This document shows, in pieces, positions 61,496 to 64,000 of a DNA stretch of 64,000 nt. The DNA comes from Catalinimonas alkaloidigena (GTDB lineage Bacteria > Bacteroidota > Bacteroidia > Cytophagales > Cyclobacteriaceae), in contig NZ_JAQFIL010000001.1 in NCBI RefSeq assembly GCF_029504655.1, positions 2,795,001 through 2,859,000 on the forward strand. The letters run 5' to 3'. The notes beneath the pieces are model-generated. The model had not been told where the DNA came from. It ran no database searches and saw only the letters and a program-made list of their open reading frames with translations. Within the stretch, counting starts at the first letter, position 1, and every line of letters begins with the position of its first letter. Made by a program: the position numbers and the translations under genes.

Positions 61496-62446
61496 GTGAT
61501 CCGAGAGTTTCCTCTGCATAGTGTAGAGAAAACTTGTCGGCTGTTTGGGGTGTCAAGGAGTGCCTTCTACAAGGCCGAAAAAAGGGTCAACGAACGTTGT
61601 CTTCAGGAAGCATTGGTATTAAATGAAGTACGTCTAATAAGGAAAGATCAGCCAAAGTTAGGCACCGAAAAAGTATACCTAAAGATTCAGCCATTTTTGA
61701 AAGAGCATGCCATTAAAATGGGTAGAGATAAGCTCTATGATTTGCTGAGAGCCTATCATTTGCTGCCTAAAAGAGGCAGATCTGGCAGCAGAACTACATA
61801 TTCTAAGCATCACTTTTATAAATATCCGAACCTGGTGAAGGATATGGATGTGCTCAGGCCTAATCTGGTCTGGTGCAGCGACATCACGTACATAAGAACA
61901 GGAAATGGATGGAGTTATCTAAGCTTAATTACCGATGCTTATTCTCACAAGATCATGGGATGGTCTTTGCAGCCCAGCCTGAGAGCTGAAGGGCCGGTTG
62001 AAGCACTCAAAATAGCTTTATCTTCCATTCCCAGGCGCATCAGAGCTGACTCCCCTACCCGATTGATTCACCACTCAGATCGTGGAATACAATACTGCTG
62101 TAGAGAATATGTGAGTCTGTTAGAAAAGCACCAGGTAGATATCAGCATGGCTAAAGAGTCGTATGAGAATCCGATAGCCGAGCGAATCAACGGTATTCTT
62201 AAGGATGAATTGCTCCGCCCTGGATATCCCAGGTTTGAACTGGCTCAGAAAGCCATTAAGAAGGCAGTCCGGATTTATAACACTGAAAGACCGCACAGAA
62301 GCATCAACATGATGTATCCTGTGGATGCTGAAAACTTAACAGGTCCTATCCCAAGGGTCTGGAAGAAAAATGGCTATAGGGTAAAGAAGAAATCTCAAAG
62401 AAATGCAGCCGGTGAAAAGAAAAAAATGACCATAAATCTATCTTAA
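61496..62446 (+). CDS. IS3-family transposase OrfB (DDE integrase)
   Basis: A 316-residue catalytic part. The N-terminal HTH_21-like segment reads MIREFPLHSVEKTCRLFGVSRSAFYKAEKR (about 1-30). The rve integrase core has the DDE triad: Asp in WCSDITYIRTGNGWSYLSLITDAYSHKIMGW, Asp in LIHHSDRGIQYC and Glu in NPIAERINGILKDELL. The C-terminal region RPHRSINMMYPVDAENL is typical. It starts at GTG 61496, but in the family OrfB is made as an OrfAB fusion by -1 slippage at the A6G site 61451-61457. It lies one base after the orfA stop in this copy. Coding sequence is intact. Confidence 0.92.
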   Translation: MIREFPLHSVEKTCRLFGVSRSAFYKAEKRVNERCLQEALVLNEVRLIRKDQPKLGTEKVYLKIQPFLKEHAIKMGRDKLYDLLRAYHLLPKRGRSGSRTTYSKHHFYKYPNLVKDMDVLRPNLVWCSDITYIRTGNGWSYLSLITDAYSHKIMGWSLQPSLRAEGPVEALKIALSSIPRRIRADSPTRLIHHSDRGIQYCCREYVSLLEKHQVDISMAKESYENPIAERINGILKDELLRPGYPRFELAQKAIKKAVRIYNTERPHRSINMMYPVDAENLTGPIPRVWKKNGYRVKKKSQRNAAGEKKKMTINLS

Positions 62447-62678
62447 ATCTGTGGAGTAGTTTCAGGGAATCACCATTTTTACTGAGCTGCTTATACTCAT
62501 TGCAACTTTCTCGACAAATATGAAGACGAAGAAATTATTGTAAATGTAAACTGTTACAGTTTAAAATATGTGAGATGAATTACAGATGCCTCCTTTCGCG
62601 AAATTACATGACGGCTTCTTCATCGAGGCTATACCAAACAAATTTTATATGGCTCTCAATAAAAAATCAATACACAAT
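62447..62678. other. Spacer between two insertion sequences
   Basis: About 200 bases outside the IS3 right end and before the IS5-type left end. Only short frames, no feature recognised. It is part of the original chromosomal target between the TPR gene and the aminopeptidase gene. Confidence 0.4.
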
Positions 62679-63688
62679 AGAGTTTATTACGGTTAGTTTT
62701 TTATGTAGCCCAGCGCTGACATCTGAGGTTGTGCAATCCACAGGCGATATACATCATCCTATCCCTTTTCTGCCATCCGTGTATTCTGACCTGATTCCTA
62801 ATAATTTTTAGTCTTTTTACTCCAGCAATAGCATGCTCCACCTTAACCCTAATACTTGCAATGAGTGTATTCAGCTCTTTTTGGAAGTTGGAAAGTTCTT
62901 TTCCTTTGGGCTTCTTCTCAGGCATGTAAACTTCTACGCCTTCTGCCTTAAGGCCCAGGAAACCCAAGTCCACCCATAGACTATGCCATCGCTCGGCGAT
63001 CCGATGGTCAGGAAACTTAAGTTCTGCCTGATCATACATGGATTTATCATGTACGCTACCTTCAAAAGTTTCTCCTAAGTAAATAAGCTCTCCTTCAAGG
63101 TTGGCAATCAACAGATTTTTCAAAGTATGGCACCCTTTTTTTCCGCTATAGTGATCTTTCTGAACTTGGTAATCTGGTGAACGGCCTATCCTGCGTTCCA
63201 CTACATCCATAAACATAACCAATTCAACGTAGGCATAGAGGAAATTATAGAACTTATTCACTTCACGATGGGGCATTTTACCCATTTTCTTTAAAGCTTC
63301 TTCAAGTAAAAAAGATAGCTGATTTACCCATAAACTAACTTTTCCCTGACTCATAGAGAACATCACTCCATGGTATGCTTGGTTGGGATTTTCTTTCATG
63401 TAGCTAAGAATAAAAAGTAACTTATTGACCGGACCGGTCAAACTACTGTCACTTCGTTCCTGATAGCGTACCATCTTGCGACGTTGCCCTTTCATATCGT
63501 GATGACGATAATGTTCTTCAACTATTGGCGCAAAATGGTATAATAAATCCATGAATTCCTTTTGGCTTAAGCCAGTTATTGCGTTAAATTGTATAGGGCT
63601 GTTCAGTAAGCTGTTTGTTTTTGTCATAATTAATTGACAGCGAATAGCCCTTTTTCATTCCCCTGTAAAATCAACCGTAATATTCTCT
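62679..63688 (-). mobile_element. IS5-family insertion sequence of the ISL2 type, 1010 bp
   Basis: One transposase gene lies between imperfect inverted repeats: left AGAGTTTATTACGGTTAG (from 62679) and right, read inward, AGAGAATATTACGGTTGA (ending 63688). The repeats share AGAG and TATTACGGTT. A 3-bp direct repeat AAT flanks both ends (62676-62678 and 63689-63691), fitting the ANT target duplication known for the ISL2 group. The coding frame is intact, so the element may be active. Confidence 0.85.
62701..63627 (-). CDS. IS5-family transposase (DDE_Tnp_4)
   Basis: A 308-residue transposase. The N-terminal helical part (about 10-110) includes a DUF-like HTH (FNAITGLSQKEFMDLLYHF and LTGPVNKLLFILSYMKENPNQ). 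The DDE_Tnp_4 catalytic core (about 145-300) has the first Asp in VELVMFMDVVERRIGRSP, YSGKKGCHTLKNLLIANLEGELIYLG, the second Asp in EGSVHDKSMYDQ, and the Glu region in RVKVEHAIAGVKRLKIIRNQ. The C-terminal segment is IACGLHNLRCQRWAT. The single intact frame fills the element. Start ATG at 63627 gives MTKTNSLLNSPIQ. Confidence 0.93.
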   Translation of the reverse strand: MTKTNSLLNSPIQFNAITGLSQKEFMDLLYHFAPIVEEHYRHHDMKGQRRKMVRYQERSDSSLTGPVNKLLFILSYMKENPNQAYHGVMFSMSQGKVSLWVNQLSFLLEEALKKMGKMPHREVNKFYNFLYAYVELVMFMDVVERRIGRSPDYQVQKDHYSGKKGCHTLKNLLIANLEGELIYLGETFEGSVHDKSMYDQAELKFPDHRIAERWHSLWVDLGFLGLKAEGVEVYMPEKKPKGKELSNFQKELNTLIASIRVKVEHAIAGVKRLKIIRNQVRIHGWQKRDRMMYIACGLHNLRCQRWAT

Positions 63689-63855
63689 AATGGTTATTTT
63701 GATAATTTCCTAAATTTTCAAACTCTATCACCTGTACAACTCAATATGAAAATAGAGCCAAAATAGCTTCATAAATAATAAGATTGGATTAAATCAAATA
63801 TATATGTAGTTGGTTCAGCAATAGAAAGGTCAAATAATTTATAAATAAAAAACTT

Positions 63856-64000
63856 ATGAATAGCTTAAAAAGGTTTGATATGCTTACTTATCAAAAAAGA
63901 AGGCAAAAGTTGTCTGAGCAGTTTCAGGATGGTTTGGTCTTGTTGTTTGGTAATGGTGAAAGTAGCATGAATTTTAGTGATAATTGGTATCCCTTTCGGC
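63856..64000 (+). CDS. pepP: Xaa-Pro aminopeptidase, N-terminal part (3' end outside window)
   Basis: Only the first 48 codons are visible. MNSLKRFDMLTYQKRRQKLSEQF then DGLVLLFGNGESSMNFSDNWYPFR matches the start of the AMP_N domain of aminopeptidase P, a metallopeptidase removing the residue before proline; the sequence YPFR before the cut is the usual DxxFYYLTG-type approach. The catalytic domain is not in the window. The IS5-type element ends 167 bases upstream and could affect its promoter. Call depends on family memory for a short stretch. Confidence 0.75.
   Translation, partial: MNSLKRFDMLTYQKRRQKLSEQFQDGLVLLFGNGESSMNFSDNWYPFR

Larger units (their letters stand above)
61039..62475 (+). 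mobile_element. IS3-family insertion sequence, about 1.44 kb
   Basis: The element holds orfA and orfB and ends in imperfect inverted repeats: left TAGTAATACCCTGAAATAG, right (read inward) TGGTGATTCCCTGAAACTA. The matching end of the fragment at 49.4 kb reads TGGTCATTCCCTGATATAG, which supports these boundaries. No target duplication is obvious at 61036-61038 against 62476-62478. orfA carries a 2-base insertion near 61408-61412 upstream of the A6G slippage site, so this copy is probably unable to make the OrfAB transposase. Confidence 0.8.

Noticed and set aside
1-64000. CRISPR array or prophage
   Set aside because: No regularly spaced repeats and no phage structural genes seen; mobile content is limited to the IS elements.

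Overview
The window looks like the chromosome of a marine-type Bacteroidota of the order Cytophagales. Support comes from AT-rich intergenic DNA, very few Shine-Dalgarno motifs, TAnnTTTG-type promoter elements, many lipoproteins with short N-terminal Cys signals, 800-residue FtsX/MacB permeases, a SusC-like TonB receptor with a carboxypeptidase-regulatory domain, LytTR regulators, and enzymes of carbohydrate-degrading Bacteroidota (DUF1080, heparinase II/III, PVC-type haem-binding dehydrogenase). Species assignment is not possible from sequence reading alone.

Layout. 1-4.8 kb: the end of an accessory locus with a HerA/FtsK-like ATPase (5' end outside the window), a 1004-aa protein of unknown family and a tiny third frame. 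4.8-14 kb: a small membrane protein, two tandem ABC permeases without an ATPase gene, a small hypothetical protein, a membrane-anchored endonuclease/exonuclease/phosphatase protein and a YtcJ-type amidohydrolase. 14-22 kb: an FtsH-ectodomain/LytTR fusion with a damaged N-terminus, a GMC oxidoreductase with its subunit-3 partner, a Zur-like regulator overlapping a TonB receptor behind a palindromic operator, and a class V aminotransferase. 22-29 kb: a TolB-like protein, then an OmpR-type two-component pair, a DM13 lipoprotein, an outer-membrane protein and a Crp regulator. Matching 11-bp direct repeats before the response regulator and before the DM13 gene tie these together. 29-40 kb: a large haem/HEAT protein, a heparinase-like lyase, an isolated tRNA-like transcription unit, a DUF1080 protein, small stress-type proteins, an atypical Nramp transporter and a sugar isomerase-like lipoprotein.

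40-49 kb: a compact minus-strand cassette (Cys/Pro-tailed 77-aa peptide, 7-TM protein, sensor kinase, NarL-type regulator), an SGNH hydrolase, an enolase-superfamily epimerase, a SulP transporter and a LacI regulator. 49-61 kb is mostly housekeeping: ribB with a degenerate second domain, surE, a glycosyltransferase, dapD, TPR proteins, 3-hydroxyacyl-CoA dehydrogenase and gyrA. 61-64 kb: an IS3-family element with a frameshifted orfA (a fragment of the same element lies at 49.2-49.4 kb), a complete IS5/ISL2-type element with a 3-bp target duplication, and the start of an Xaa-Pro aminopeptidase gene.

The strongest candidates for something undescribed are the tRNA-like RNA at 34,968-35,085 (full cloverleaf, GUC anticodon, 49-nt variable region, own promoter-like element and terminator), the peptide/7-TM/kinase/regulator cassette at 40.5-42.9 kb, the FtsH-ectodomain-LytTR fusion, and the HerA-like/1004-aa pair at the left edge.
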